From positions 186,001 through 250,000 of the forward strand of contig NZ_CAJZAG010000006.1 in the NCBI RefSeq assembly GCF_914271485.1: 64,000 nucleotides of DNA, given 5' to 3'. This document shows, piece after piece, positions 43,432-53,042 of this stretch. Both the position numbers and the translations under genes were made by a program. Positions within the stretch are counted from its first letter, which is position 1, and each line of letters starts with the position of its first letter. The stretch comes from Cupriavidus pampae (lineage in GTDB: Bacteria; Pseudomonadota; Gammaproteobacteria; Burkholderiales; Burkholderiaceae). The notes beneath the pieces were generated by a model, which was not told where the DNA came from, did not search any database, and saw only the letters and a program-made list of their open reading frames with translations.

Positions 43432-44850
43432 ATGAAACTGCGCCAGAAGATACTTTTGCTTGCCGTCGCGCCGCTCGCCGTGGCGATGCTCGGCATCGCG
43501 CTGGCCGTGCGTTATCAGGCCACCGCGCTCGCGCGCCATGAGCACGCGTTGGTCGAAGCCGCCTACCTCCAGAGCAAGGAAATGGAGCTCCGGCACTACG
43601 TGGAACTCGCGCAGAGCACGATCAAGCCGATGGTGGATTCAGGCCGCAAAGACGCCGCCACGCGCGAGGCCGCGATGGAGGCGCTGGCACGGCTCGACTA
43701 CGGTCCAGACGGTTACTTCTTCCTGTACGACCTGCAGGGCCGCAACCTCATGCATCCGCGCCAGCCCGAACTCGTCGGGCAGGACCTGTGGCTGATGCGC
43801 GACCCCGAAGGCGCGCTCACGATCCAGAAGCTGATCGCGGCCGCGTCGAAGGGCGGCGGCTCGGTGCGGTACCTGTGGCGCAAGCCGTCGTCGCAGCAGG
43901 TGGCGCCAAAGCTCGGCTATGTGGTGGCCATCCCCGAATGGAACTGGATGGTCGGCACCGGTATCTACCTCGACGACGTCGAGGAGACGCTGCGCCGCCT
44001 CGACGCGCGCGCGGCGATCGACATTCGCGACACCATGGCGTGGATCGGCGTGATCGCGGGCATCAGCATTCTGCTGGTGGCGGCAAGCGGACTCGCCCTC
44101 AACGTGAGCGAGCATCGCGAGGCCGATGCCAAGCTGCGGCAACTCGCGCAGCGCGTGGTGCAATCGCAGGAACAGGAACGCGCGCGGCTGTCGCGCGAGC
44201 TGCATGACGGCGTGAGCCAGTTGCTGGTGTCGGTGAAGCTGGTGCTCGAGACCGCCGCCAACCGCCTGCGCATCGCGCCCACCGAGAGTGCGTCGGTGGT
44301 GCCGGTGCTCGGCATGGCGCTGAGCCGCCTCGATACCGTGTTCAACGAAGTGCGCCGCGTGGCGCGCAATCTGCGCCCCGCGCTGCTCGATGACCTCGGC
44401 CTGTTCGCGGCACTGCAGCATCTGGCGCGCGAGATGCAGGAAGGTAGCGCGTTGCAGGTCGATGTGACGCTGCATGGCACGCCGCGCGAACTGTCCGACG
44501 AGCAGGCCACCGCGTTGTTCCGCATCGCGCAGGAGGCGCTGACCAACGTCGAGCGCCACGCGCATGCGCATCGCGTGCTCGTGACGCTGGACTTTGCCGC
44601 CGATGCCACACGCCTGACCGTGCGCGACGATGGCGCGGGCTTCGACGTCGCGCGCATGCAGCTGGATCCGAATCGCGGCATCGGCCTGCGCAACCTGCGC
44701 GAACGCATGGCCGCGCAGGGCGGCTCGTTTGACATCGCGTCGGGCCTTGCCGGCACGCGGCTCGTCGCTTCGCTGCCGCTCGCGCCGCCATCGTCGTTAG
44801 CGTCGTCTTCCGCTTCTTCTTCCGCAGTCTCCGATATCTCGCCGTCATGA
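43432..44850 (+). CDS. Cache-type sensor histidine kinase (NarX/DesK-like)
   Basis: 472 residues. Helix 1 at about 9-28, a single-Cache periplasmic sensor (YGPDGYFFLYDLQGRNLMHP, WNWMVGTGIYLDDV) of ~170 residues, helix 2 near 205-225, then a HisKA_3 motif ERARLSRELHDGVSQ with phospho-acceptor H258, and HATPase (NVERHAHAHRV, DDGAGFD, GIGLRNLRERM). Overlaps the next gene by ATGA. Cache_2 domains of this form often bind pyruvate or small acids, fitting the divergent cstA. The 3' end is a Ser-rich tail. ATG at 43432 is the start of helix 1. Confidence 0.9.
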   Translation: MKLRQKILLLAVAPLAVAMLGIALAVRYQATALARHEHALVEAAYLQSKEMELRHYVELAQSTIKPMVDSGRKDAATREAAMEALARLDYGPDGYFFLYDLQGRNLMHPRQPELVGQDLWLMRDPEGALTIQKLIAAASKGGGSVRYLWRKPSSQQVAPKLGYVVAIPEWNWMVGTGIYLDDVEETLRRLDARAAIDIRDTMAWIGVIAGISILLVAASGLALNVSEHREADAKLRQLAQRVVQSQEQERARLSRELHDGVSQLLVSVKLVLETAANRLRIAPTESASVVPVLGMALSRLDTVFNEVRRVARNLRPALLDDLGLFAALQHLAREMQEGSALQVDVTLHGTPRELSDEQATALFRIAQEALTNVERHAHAHRVLVTLDFAADATRLTVRDDGAGFDVARMQLDPNRGIGLRNLRERMAAQGGSFDIASGLAGTRLVASLPLAPPSSLASSSASSSAVSDISPS

Positions 44851-45521
44851 ATGTGTTTTCGGAAGCCGCCACGCCGGCCCGCGTCCTGCTGATCGACGAC
44901 CATGCGCTGGTGCGCGATGGCATGCGCATGCATCTGACACTGCAACCGGGGCTCGAAGTGGTCGGCGAAGCCGATGATGGCGAGGCCGCGCTGGCGTGGC
45001 TCGCGCAGGCCGACGAGGCGCACCGACCCGAACTGGTGATCACCGATATCGGCATGCGCGGCATGGGCGGTATCGCGCTGGCGAGCGCGCTGCATGATCT
45101 CTATCCGGAGCTGGCCGTGCTGATCGTCTCGATGCACGACAACCTCGAGTACGTGCGGCAGGCGGTGCGCGCGGGCGCGCGCGGCTACGTGCTGAAGGAC
45201 GCGCCGGCCGACGAACTTCTCGCCGCGATTCAGACCGTGCTTGCGGGCCGGGTGTTCTACAGCGCGCGTATCGCGCGCGCGATGGCCGCGCAGTCGGAAA
45301 GTCCGCTCGATGCGCTCACGCCGCGTGAGCGCGACATCCTCAACGGTATCGGCCGTGGCCTGGCCAACAAGGATATCGCCGCGCAGCTTGGCGTCTCCGT
45401 GCGCACGGTGGAGACCCATCGCCTGAACCTCAAGCGCAAGTTAGGCATCGAGGGCCGCGCGGGACTCGTCAAGTATGCGGTGCAGCAATTGGGCACCGAT
45501 GGCGAGGCCGGACAAGCCTGA
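44847..45521 (+). CDS. LuxR/NarL-type response regulator
   Basis: 224 residues. Receiver domain with acidic D18-D19 and phospho-acceptor D67 (VITDIGM), then a LuxR HTH at about 150-215 (LTPRERDILNGIGRGLANKDIAAQLGVSVRTVETHR). Overlaps the kinase gene by four bases, so the pair is translationally coupled. Likely controls the divergent cstA operon; the neighbouring TRAP genes are another candidate target. Confidence 0.92.
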   Translation: MNVFSEAATPARVLLIDDHALVRDGMRMHLTLQPGLEVVGEADDGEAALAWLAQADEAHRPELVITDIGMRGMGGIALASALHDLYPELAVLIVSMHDNLEYVRQAVRAGARGYVLKDAPADELLAAIQTVLAGRVFYSARIARAMAAQSESPLDALTPRERDILNGIGRGLANKDIAAQLGVSVRTVETHRLNLKRKLGIEGRAGLVKYAVQQLGTDGEAGQA

Positions 45522-45760
45522 AGGGTAATCCCTACATTGTTGACGTGATGCAGGCTTCCTAAGATCAATACAACTAAAGGCCGTGGAGATTGCCTCTAAT
45601 GTCTCCCCGCATCGTCGAAGAACGATGCGTCATGCGCCTCGCACCGATTTCCTTCCGTTCCATTGTTGACGTCTGATGGCGGCGCTGGCTCATGGCTGGC
45701 GCGGCACGACGACGGCCAGGCATTTCGTGTCGGTCCAAACCAACAGCAGGGGAGACAGTC

Positions 45761-46966
45761 ATGGCAGCAAGGCGCAAAGGCAGCAAGGTCGCGGGCGTTC
45801 AGAGCGTTCAGGGCGCGGACCCACACGTGGAGCCGCGCGTGGAGCCACACACGGCGGCAGGTTCGCGCCGTAACTTCCTCGGCGGCGCCGCGGCCGCGGC
45901 CACCGGCGTGGCCACACTCGGCTTTCCCTCGATCGTGAAGGCACAAGGGCCGATCAGCATGCGCTGGCAAAGCACCTGGCCGACAAAGGACATCTTCCAC
46001 GAGTTCGCCGGTGACTTCGTCAAGAAGGTCAACGACATGTCCGGCGGCGAGCTCCGAATCGAACTGCTGCCGGCCGGCGCGGTGGTCAAGGCATTCGACC
46101 TGATCGACGCGGTCAGCAAGGGCACGCTCGACGGCGGCCACGGCGTGATCGCGTACTGGTACGGCAAGAACTCGGCGCTCGCGCTGTGGGGGTCCGGACC
46201 CGCGTGGGGCATGGATGGCAACATGCTGCTGGCCTGGCACAAGTTCGGCGGCGGCAAGGAACTGCAGGAAGAGATCTACCGCAGTCTGAACCTCGACGTG
46301 GTGTCGCTGATGTATGGGCCGATGCCGACGCAGCCGCTCGGCTGGTTCAAGAAGCCGATTACCAAGCCCGAGGATTTCAAGGGGCTCAAGTTCCGCACGG
46401 TCGGGCTGTCGATCGACATCTTCACGGGCCTTGGTGCCGCCGTGAACGCGCTGCCCGGCGCCGAGATCGTGCCCGCGATGGACCGAGGCCTGCTCGACGC
46501 GGCCGAGTTCAACAACGCGAGCTCCGATCGCGCGCTCGGCTTCCCGGACGTGTCCAAGGTCTGCATGCTGCGCAGCTTCCATCAGTGCTCGGAGCAGTTC
46601 GAGGTGCTGTTCAACAAGAAGCGCTACGACGCGCTGTCGCCGAAGCTGCGCTCGGTCATCGCCAACGCCGTCGACGCCAGTTCCGCGGAGATGTCGATGA
46701 AGGCGATCGATCGGTACTCCAAGGACTACCAGGCGCTGCAGGAGCAAGGTGTGAAGTTCTACGCCACGCCCAACTCGGTGCTGCAGGCGCAGCTGAAGAT
46801 CTGGGACGAGATTGTCGCGCGCAAGGAGAAAGAGAACCCGATGTTCAAGAAGGTCAACGACTCGATGAAGGCGTTCGCGCAGCGCAGCACGCGCTGGCAG
46901 AACGATACCAACGTCGACTACCGCATGGCCTCGTCGTATTACTTCGCCACCAAGAAGAGCGGCTGA
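45761..46966 (+). CDS. dctP: TRAP transporter substrate-binding protein (DctP/TakP-like)
   Basis: 401 residues. A 30-residue basic N-tail, then a twin-arginine Tat signal SRRNFLGGAAAAATGVATLG ending near AQG; the mature part begins MRWQSTWPTKDIFHEFAGDF. Core signatures: LPAGAVVKAFDLIDAVSKGTL, GWFKKPITKPEDFKGLKFR (carboxylate arginine), and WDEIVARKEKENP. It resembles the lactate/keto-acid branch. AGGGGAGAC precedes the ATG. First gene of a dctP-dctQ-dctM operon with the next gene 18 bases on. Confidence 0.92.
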   Translation: MAARRKGSKVAGVQSVQGADPHVEPRVEPHTAAGSRRNFLGGAAAAATGVATLGFPSIVKAQGPISMRWQSTWPTKDIFHEFAGDFVKKVNDMSGGELRIELLPAGAVVKAFDLIDAVSKGTLDGGHGVIAYWYGKNSALALWGSGPAWGMDGNMLLAWHKFGGGKELQEEIYRSLNLDVVSLMYGPMPTQPLGWFKKPITKPEDFKGLKFRTVGLSIDIFTGLGAAVNALPGAEIVPAMDRGLLDAAEFNNASSDRALGFPDVSKVCMLRSFHQCSEQFEVLFNKKRYDALSPKLRSVIANAVDASSAEMSMKAIDRYSKDYQALQEQGVKFYATPNSVLQAQLKIWDEIVARKEKENPMFKKVNDSMKAFAQRSTRWQNDTNVDYRMASSYYFATKKSG

Positions 46967-46984
46967 CACACCGGGAGCGGCCTC

Positions 46985-47632
46985 GTGCAAACACTGCTGC
47001 TGGGTATCGACAAGATCAGTACCCTGGTGGGACAGGCCGCCTCGTGGCTGATCATCGGATTGACGCTGATGATCAGCTACGAGGTGTTCTCGCGCTACGC
47101 GCTGGGCACCCCGCACGCATGGGTTCTCGACGCGAGCAACATGCTGTACGGCGCGTTGTTCATGCTTGGCGGCGCGTACACGCTGGCCAAGCGTGGCCAT
47201 GTGCGCGGCGACATCCTGTATGGCTTTCTGACGCCGCGCGGGCAGGCCGGGATCGACCTCGTCCTGTACCTGTTGTTCTTCTTCCCGGGCGTGATCGCGC
47301 TCGCATGGGCCGGCGTGGACTTCTTTCAGGACTCGCTCGCGCAGAACGAGCATTCGTCGATTGCCGCCGACGGTCCGCCGATCTATCCGTTCAAGGCCGT
47401 GATTCCCGTGGCCGGTGCCCTGCTGCTGCTGCAGGGGCTGGCCGAGGTGATCCGTTGCGTGCTGTGCCTCAAATACGGTCACTGGCCACGTCGCGAAGAG
47501 GATGTCGAAGAGGTGGATGTCGACAAGCTCAAGCAGATGGTGGGCAAGAGCGATGTGCTCGCGCGCACGGCTGAACCCGATGGTGACGACCGCAACAAGG
47601 ACGCATCGAAACTGGAGAGCACCACGCGATGA
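46985..47632 (+). CDS. dctQ: TRAP transporter small permease (DctQ)
   Basis: 215 residues; the start codon is GTG with GGGAG upstream. Four hydrophobic helices at about 17-35, 55-75, 90-115 and 138-160, typical of DctQ. The C-terminal ~55 residues are hydrophilic (VDKLKQMVGKSDVLARTAEPDG), longer than in most DctQ proteins. Its stop overlaps the ATG of dctM (ATGA). Part of the secondary transport unit with DctM. Confidence 0.88.
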   Translation: MQTLLLGIDKISTLVGQAASWLIIGLTLMISYEVFSRYALGTPHAWVLDASNMLYGALFMLGGAYTLAKRGHVRGDILYGFLTPRGQAGIDLVLYLLFFFPGVIALAWAGVDFFQDSLAQNEHSSIAADGPPIYPFKAVIPVAGALLLLQGLAEVIRCVLCLKYGHWPRREEDVEEVDVDKLKQMVGKSDVLARTAEPDGDDRNKDASKLESTTR

Positions 47633-49548
47633 GAAAGGAACTGTGGTTCGGCCTCACGCTGATCGTGCTGATCGTTGGCGCCGTCGCGTGGTTTATGCCG
47701 GCGCCGTCGATGTGGACCAACGGCCATCTCGGGCTGCTGATGCTCGCGCTGATCGTGGTGGCGATCATGCTCGGCTTCCCCACCGCGTTCACGCTGATGG
47801 GCATGGGCGTACTGTTCGCCTGGCTCGCCTACCGGCACGCCGATCCGGGTATCGCGGTGCAGCAGACGCTCGATCTGATGGTGCAGCGCGCGTACGCGGT
47901 CATGACCAACGACGTGCTGATCTCGATTCCATTGTTCGTGTTCATGGGCTATCTGGTCGAGCGCGCGAACCTGATCGAGAAACTGTTCCGCAGCCTGCAT
48001 CTCGCGCTCGCATGGCTGCCGGGGTCGCTCGCCGTGGCCACGCTGATCACGTGCGCGATCTTCGCCACGGCCACCGGCATCGTCGGCGCGGTGGTGACGC
48101 TGATGGGCCTGCTCGCGTTTCCGGCGATGCTGCGCGCGGGATATAGCACGCAGCTGTCGGCCGGTGCCGTCACTGCGGGCGGTTGCCTCGGCATCCTGAT
48201 TCCACCCTCGGTGCTGCTGATCGTCTATGGCGCCACGGCCGGGGTGTCGGTGGTGCAGCTCTATGCCGGGGCGTTCTTTCCGGGGCTGATGCTGGCCGGG
48301 CTGTACATCCTCTACGCGATCATCATCGCGAAGATCAAGCCGTCGCTGGCACCGCCGCTATCGGCGGAGGAGCGTCGCATCCCGCTGTCGACGTTCGCAT
48401 CGACGCTGCGCGACCGCATCAGCCAGCGCGCGTTGCCGGCCCTGTTCGGCGCGCTCAAGGGTCGCCGCAATGCCGACGTGCCGATGGGTTATGTGATGCG
48501 GCAGCTCGGCGTGGTGCTGTCGCCGGCGATCGTGGCCGCCATCCTGATGAGTCTGATGTACGCGGTCGCCACGGCGCCAAAGAACGTGGCCGTCGGTAAC
48601 GGCGCGGTGGAGATGGGCGCGATGATCGATAGCAACGAGTCGTCATCGTTCGACTCGCTGCAGGCGCCGCCGAGCGAAGGCGAGGCGCTGGCGCCGCCGC
48701 CCATTGCCACACCGAAGCCGGTGACGCCGCAGGACGTGGCGCCGATCGCGTCTACGCCGGTGGTCGAGCCTCCCGCGGCCGAAGCCCCGCCCACGCCGGT
48801 GCCGCAGTGGTTCTGGATCATGCTGGCCGTCGTCGCGCTCGGGCTCGTGGTGTTCTACTGGTATTTCAATTTCGCGCGGCTCGAGATCTTCAAGCTGCTG
48901 CTGTCGTCGTTCTTCCCACTCGCGGTGATGATCATCGCGGTGCTCGGGTCGATCGTGTTCGGTCTGGCCACGCCGACGGAAGCCGCCGCGGTGGGCGCGC
49001 TCGGTGGCGCGGTGCTGGCCGCCGCGTACGGGCAACTCAACTACGCCGTGGTGCGCGACTCGGTGTTCCTCACCGTGAAGACGAGCGCGATGGTGTGCTG
49101 GTTGTTCGTCGGTTCGTCGATCTTCTCGGCGGCGTTCGCGCTGCTGGGCGGACAGGCGCTGGTCGAGCAGTGGGTGCTGTCGATGGACCTGACGCCCGTG
49201 CAGTTCATGATCCTCGCGCAGGTGATCATCTTCCTGCTGGGGTGGCCGCTCGAATGGACGGAGATCATCATCATCTTCATGCCGATCTTCATCCCGCTGC
49301 TCGACAACTTCGGTATCGATCCGCTGTTCTTCGGGTTGCTGGTCGCATTGAATCTGCAGACCGCGTTTCTCTCGCCCCCGGTAGCGATGGCCGCGTTCTA
49401 TCTGAAGGGCGTGGCGCCACCGCACGTGACGCTGAACCAGATCTTCGTCGGCATGCTGCCATTCATGGCGATTCAGCTGGTCGCGCTGGTGCTGCTGTAT
49501 GTCTTCCCGGGCATCGGGCTGTGGCTGCCGGAGGTGTTGTATCGCTAG
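47629..49548 (+). CDS. dctM: TRAP transporter large permease (DctM) with central Pro-rich insertion
   Basis: 639 residues, against about 430 for typical DctM. N-terminal half matches DctM (FPTAFTLMGMGVLFAW, SGAVTAGGCLGILIPPS) and the C-terminal half matches too (GLATPTEAAAVGALGGAVLAAAY, GWPLEWTEIIIIFMPIFIPLL, QTAFLSPPVAMAAFYLKG). Between them, residues ~245-420, is an extra segment with two additional hydrophobic helices (~300-320 and ~395-413) enclosing a ~50-residue Pro/Ala-rich stretch (PPSEGEALAPPPIATPKPV). Reading frame is continuous, so it is not a frameshift. The insert may be a cytoplasmic or periplasmic loop. Confidence 0.9.
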   Translation: MRKELWFGLTLIVLIVGAVAWFMPAPSMWTNGHLGLLMLALIVVAIMLGFPTAFTLMGMGVLFAWLAYRHADPGIAVQQTLDLMVQRAYAVMTNDVLISIPLFVFMGYLVERANLIEKLFRSLHLALAWLPGSLAVATLITCAIFATATGIVGAVVTLMGLLAFPAMLRAGYSTQLSAGAVTAGGCLGILIPPSVLLIVYGATAGVSVVQLYAGAFFPGLMLAGLYILYAIIIAKIKPSLAPPLSAEERRIPLSTFASTLRDRISQRALPALFGALKGRRNADVPMGYVMRQLGVVLSPAIVAAILMSLMYAVATAPKNVAVGNGAVEMGAMIDSNESSSFDSLQAPPSEGEALAPPPIATPKPVTPQDVAPIASTPVVEPPAAEAPPTPVPQWFWIMLAVVALGLVVFYWYFNFARLEIFKLLLSSFFPLAVMIIAVLGSIVFGLATPTEAAAVGALGGAVLAAAYGQLNYAVVRDSVFLTVKTSAMVCWLFVGSSIFSAAFALLGGQALVEQWVLSMDLTPVQFMILAQVIIFLLGWPLEWTEIIIIFMPIFIPLLDNFGIDPLFFGLLVALNLQTAFLSPPVAMAAFYLKGVAPPHVTLNQIFVGMLPFMAIQLVALVLLYVFPGIGLWLPEVLYR

Positions 49549-49560
49549 ACGACGCTACCC

Positions 49561-49594
49561 ATAAAAAACGGCCCCCGAAGGGGCCGTTTTTTAT
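49561..49594. terminator. Bidirectional terminator between dctM and pckG
   Basis: Perfect stem of 15 base pairs (core AAAAAACGGCCCC / GGGGCCGTTTTTT) with loop CGAA (UUCG on the minus strand) and T/A runs at both ends. It ends the dctPQM message and the convergent pckG message. Confidence 0.92.
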
Positions 49595-49605
49595 CATGCA
49601 GTGTC

Positions 49606-51459
49606 TTAACCGAGACGCTTTTCCAGCGCGGCCTTGGTGTCGACGAGTTCCTGCGGCAGATGGTGCTTCAGCTGCGTGAACAGTTCCTCGTGCAGCGCCA
49701 GCTCACGCTTCCATGCGTCAGCGTCGATCGACGTCACTTGGTCGAACTGGGTGGTGTTGAAGTCCAGACCGTTCCAGTTCAGGTCGCCATAGCGCGGCGA
49801 GGTGCCGAACACGTGCTCGGCGCCCTGCCCCTTGCCTTCCACGCGGTCGATCATCCACGACAGCACGCGCATGTTCTCGCCAAAGCCCGGCCACACGAAG
49901 TTGCCCGACTCGTCCTTGCGGAACCAGTTCACGCAGTAGAACTTCGGCAGCTTGGCGCCCGATGCCTCGAGCTTCTTGCCGAGCGCGAGCCAGTGACCGA
50001 AGTAGTCGGCCATGTTGTAGCCGCAGAACGGCAGCATCGCGAACGGATCGCGGCGCACCACGCCCTGCTGGCCGGCTGCCGCCGCGGTGGTTTCCGAGCC
50101 CATGGTCGCGGCCATGTACACGCCTTCGGTCCAGTTGCGCGCTTCGGTTACCAGCGGCACCGTGGTCGAACGGCGGCCACCGAAGATGAACGCGTCGATC
50201 GCGACGCCGGCCGGGTTGTCCCAGTTGTCGTCGATCGACGGGCACTGCGATGCCGGTGCGGTGAAGCGTGCGTTCGGATGCGCGGCCTTGGCGCCGGTTT
50301 CCTTGGCGATGGCGGGCGTCCAGTCCTTGCCCTGCCAGTCGACCAGGTGCGCGGGCGCTTCCTTGGTCATGCCTTCCCACCACACGTCGCCATCGTCGGT
50401 CAGCGCGACGTTGGTGAAGATGACGTTCTCCTTGAGGGTCGCCATCGCGTTGTAGTTGGTCTTCTCGCTCGTGCCCGGTGCCACGCCGAAGTAACCGGCT
50501 TCGGGGTTGATCGCGTAGAGACGGCCGTCCTGGCCCGGCTTGATCCACGCAATATCGTCACCGATCGTGGTGACCTTCCAGCCCTCGTATCCCTTGGGCG
50601 GAATCAGCATCGCGAAGTTGGTCTTGCCGCAGGCCGACGGGAATGCCGCGGCCACGTGGTACTTCTTGCCCTCGGGCGAGGTCACGCCGAGGATCAGCAT
50701 GTGCTCGGCCAGCCAGCCTTCGTCGCGGCCCATGGTCGAGGCGATCCGCAGCGCGAAGCACTTCTTGCCCAGCAGCGCGTTGCCGCCGTAGCCCGAGCCG
50801 AACGACCAGATCTCGCGCGTGGTGGGGAAGTGAACGATGTACTTGGTCGGGTTGCACGGCCACGGCACGTCCTTCTCGCCAGCGGCGAGGGGCTTGCCCA
50901 CGGTGTGCACGCACGGCACGAACTCGCCTTCGGTACCGAGCACGTCGTACACGGCACGGCCCATGCGGGTCATGATGCGCATGTTGACGGCCACGTACGG
51001 GGAGTCGGACAACTCCACGCCGATGTGGGCGATCGGCGAGCCGAGCGGGCCCATCGAGAACGGCACCACGTACAGCGTGCGGCCGCGCATGCAACCGTCG
51101 AACAGGCCATTCAGCGTCTGGCGCATCTCGGCGGGCGCGGTCCAGTTATTCGTGGGGCCGGCGTCTTCCTGCTTGTCGGTGCAGATGAAGGTACGGTCTT
51201 CCACGCGCGCGACGTCCGACGGATCGGACAGCGCGAGGAACGAGTTCTTGCGCTTGGCGGGGTTCAGGCGTTGCATCGTGCCAGCCTCGACCATCAGATC
51301 GCACAGGCGGTCGTACTCTTCCTGCGAGCCGTCGCACCAGTAGATGTTGTCGGGTTTGGTCAGCGCGGCGATCTCGGCGACCCAGGAGATGAGCTTCTGG
51401 TGCTTGACCCATGCCGGAACATTGAGAGCCGGCGTGCCTTGCATTGTGGGATGGTTCAT
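49606..51459 (-). CDS. pckG: Phosphoenolpyruvate carboxykinase (GTP)
   Basis: 617 residues, the size of GTP-type enzymes (ATP-type ~540). Converts oxaloacetate to PEP. Phosphate-binding kinase-1a loop [11 protein letters not shown] with the reactive-cysteine motif of the GTP family, metal region [20 protein letters not shown] and the nucleotide site [13 protein letters not shown] with [19 protein letters not shown]. The ATG at 51459 follows GGAG. Its position beside pyruvate and TRAP transporters fits gluconeogenic growth on organic acids. Confidence 0.97.
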   Translation of the reverse strand: MNHPTMQGTPALNVPAWVKHQKLISWVAEIAALTKPDNIYWCDGSQEEYDRLCDLMVEAGTMQRLNPAKRKNSFLALSDPSDVARVEDRTFICTDKQEDAGPTNNWTAPAEMRQTLNGLFDGCMRGRTLYVVPFSMGPLGSPIAHIGVELSDSPYVAVNMRIMTRMGRAVYDVLGTEGEFVPCVHTVGKPLAAGEKDVPWPCNPTKYIVHFPTTREIWSFGSGYGGNALLGKKCFALRIASTMGRDEGWLAEHMLILGVTSPEGKKYHVAAAFPSACGKTNFAMLIPPKGYEGWKVTTIGDDIAWIKPGQDGRLYAINPEAGYFGVAPGTSEKTNYNAMATLKENVIFTNVALTDDGDVWWEGMTKEAPAHLVDWQGKDWTPAIAKETGAKAAHPNARFTAPASQCPSIDDNWDNPAGVAIDAFIFGGRRSTTVPLVTEARNWTEGVYMAATMGSETTAAAAGQQGVVRRDPFAMLPFCGYNMADYFGHWLALGKKLEASGAKLPKFYCVNWFRKDESGNFVWPGFGENMRVLSWMIDRVEGKGQGAEHVFGTSPRYGDLNWNGLDFNTTQFDQVTSIDADAWKRELALHEELFTQLKHHLPQELVDTKAALEKRLG

Positions 51460-51884
51460 TATGTTGTGCTCCAAAGCGACTAAAGAATTCAGTCAAAGCC
51501 GCGCGGGTGTTTGGCATGATGCACATCGCATCGCAATCGTCACATCCCGTTACAACTCCACGGCGGCGAATTCCGAGCAAAAGATCGCGGCACTTCGTAA
51601 GGCTGCGATACAGTTGCGCTTCGCCCGTCCGAGGGTTCCGCGTGGCTTTGTCCGGCGACATTGCGCAATGGGAGCAAGGCTCAACCATCGGGCATTGCCG
51701 TCAGGAGCGGGCAAGGATACCACTGCTGCACCCCGCTGTTTTTTGCTGCGCAGCATCGCCAGAGGCGATTCGTGTAATGTCGATGCCTGCTTGCTGCGTG
51801 GATCTGGATGCCAACCATACTGTCCGGCGCGCCGCGGTTCTGTTGCCGCGCGCACCAAGCCTTGCTGAAGTCAAAGAGTCACCA
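51460..51884. other. Intergenic region between pckG and a dehydrogenase
   Basis: 425 bases between divergent genes. It has runs such as GCTGTTTTTTGCTGC and an AT-rich patch next to pckG, but I cannot support any specific promoter, operator or RNA. Codons remain open in the dehydrogenase frame throughout, yet the encoded sequence is Arg/Cys-rich and unlike the family, so I leave it as non-coding. Confidence 0.5.
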
Positions 51885-52907
51885 ATGAAGATTGCCGTTC
51901 TCGACGATTACCAGGACGCCGTGCGCAAGCTGCCGTGCTTCGCGCTGCTGGAAGGCCACGATGTCAAGGTGTTCAACAACACCGTCAAGGGCGTGGGCCA
52001 GCTGGCCGCACGCCTGTCCGATGTGGAAGCGCTCGTGCTGATCCGCGAGCGGACCCGTGTCACGCGCCAGCTGCTGGAAAAGCTGCCCAAGCTCAAGATC
52101 ATCAGCCAGACCGGCCGCGTAGGCGGCCAGGGCGGGCATATCGACCTCGAGGCCTGCACCGACCGTGGCGTGGTGGTGCTCGAGGGCTCCGGTTCGCCGG
52201 TAGCGCCGGCCGAACTGACGTGGGCGCTGATCATGGCCGCGCAGCGTCGCATTCCGCAGTACGTCGCGAGTCTCAAGCATGGTGCGTGGCAGCAGTCGGG
52301 CCTGAAGTCCACGACGATGCCGCCGAACTTCGGCCTGGGCCAGGTACTGCGTGGGCAGACGTTGGGCATCTGGGGCTACGGCAAGATCGGCAAGCTGCTG
52401 GCCGGTTACGGCCGCGCGTTCGGCATGAACGTACTGGTGTGGGGCCGCGAGGGTTCGCAGCAGTCGGCCCGCGACGATGGCCTGAACGTGGCCGAGTCCG
52501 CCGAGCAGCTGTTTGCCGACAGCGACGTGCTGACGCTGCATCTGCGGCTCAACGACGAGACGCGCGGCATCGTGCGGCTGGCGGATCTGCAGCGCATGAA
52601 GCCCACCGCGTTGTTCGTCAACACCAGCCGCGCCGAGCTGATCGAGGAGAACGCGCTGGTTGCCGCGCTCAATCGCGGGCGGCCGGGCATGGCGGCGGTG
52701 GATGTGTTCGAGTCCGAGCCGATCCTGCAGGGCCATGCGCTGCTGCGCATGGAGAACTGCATCTGCACGCCGCACCTCGGTTACGTCGAGCGCGACAGTT
52801 ACGAGCTGTACTTCCGCACCGCGTTCCAGAACATTCTGGACGTGCTGGCCGGCAAGCACGACAGCATCGCGAACCCGAAGGCGCTGACGCCGGCACTGTC
52901 GCGCTGA
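51885..52907 (+). CDS. D-2-hydroxyacid dehydrogenase family protein
   Basis: 340 residues. NAD-binding GYGKIG at 164-169, catalytic Arg249 (NTSRAEL), Glu278 (VFESEP) and His297 (TPHLGY), all of the D-isomer-specific 2-hydroxyacid dehydrogenase triad. Sequence resembles the branch related to SerA-like proteins. The start MKIAVLDDYQDAV is at 51885; open codons upstream are not convincing. Cytoplasmic; substrate is not predicted but a 2-keto or 2-hydroxy acid is likely. Divergent from pckG. Confidence 0.9.
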   Translation: MKIAVLDDYQDAVRKLPCFALLEGHDVKVFNNTVKGVGQLAARLSDVEALVLIRERTRVTRQLLEKLPKLKIISQTGRVGGQGGHIDLEACTDRGVVVLEGSGSPVAPAELTWALIMAAQRRIPQYVASLKHGAWQQSGLKSTTMPPNFGLGQVLRGQTLGIWGYGKIGKLLAGYGRAFGMNVLVWGREGSQQSARDDGLNVAESAEQLFADSDVLTLHLRLNDETRGIVRLADLQRMKPTALFVNTSRAELIEENALVAALNRGRPGMAAVDVFESEPILQGHALLRMENCICTPHLGYVERDSYELYFRTAFQNILDVLAGKHDSIANPKALTPALSR

Positions 52908-53042
52908 GGCGCGTTCAGTTGCGCTGAGGCGCGGCAGGGGTAACCCGCACCTGCGGAGCGGGCGTGGGTTGCCCCACATTCAAACGCGCAAATCGGTCGC
53001 TACACTGGGTCATCTTCGATTCGCCCGCACGGGGGGTTCCCG

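Noticed and set aside
45540..45565. Sigma-70 promoter TTGACG/TAAGAT before dctP
   Set aside because: Spacer is only 14 bases.
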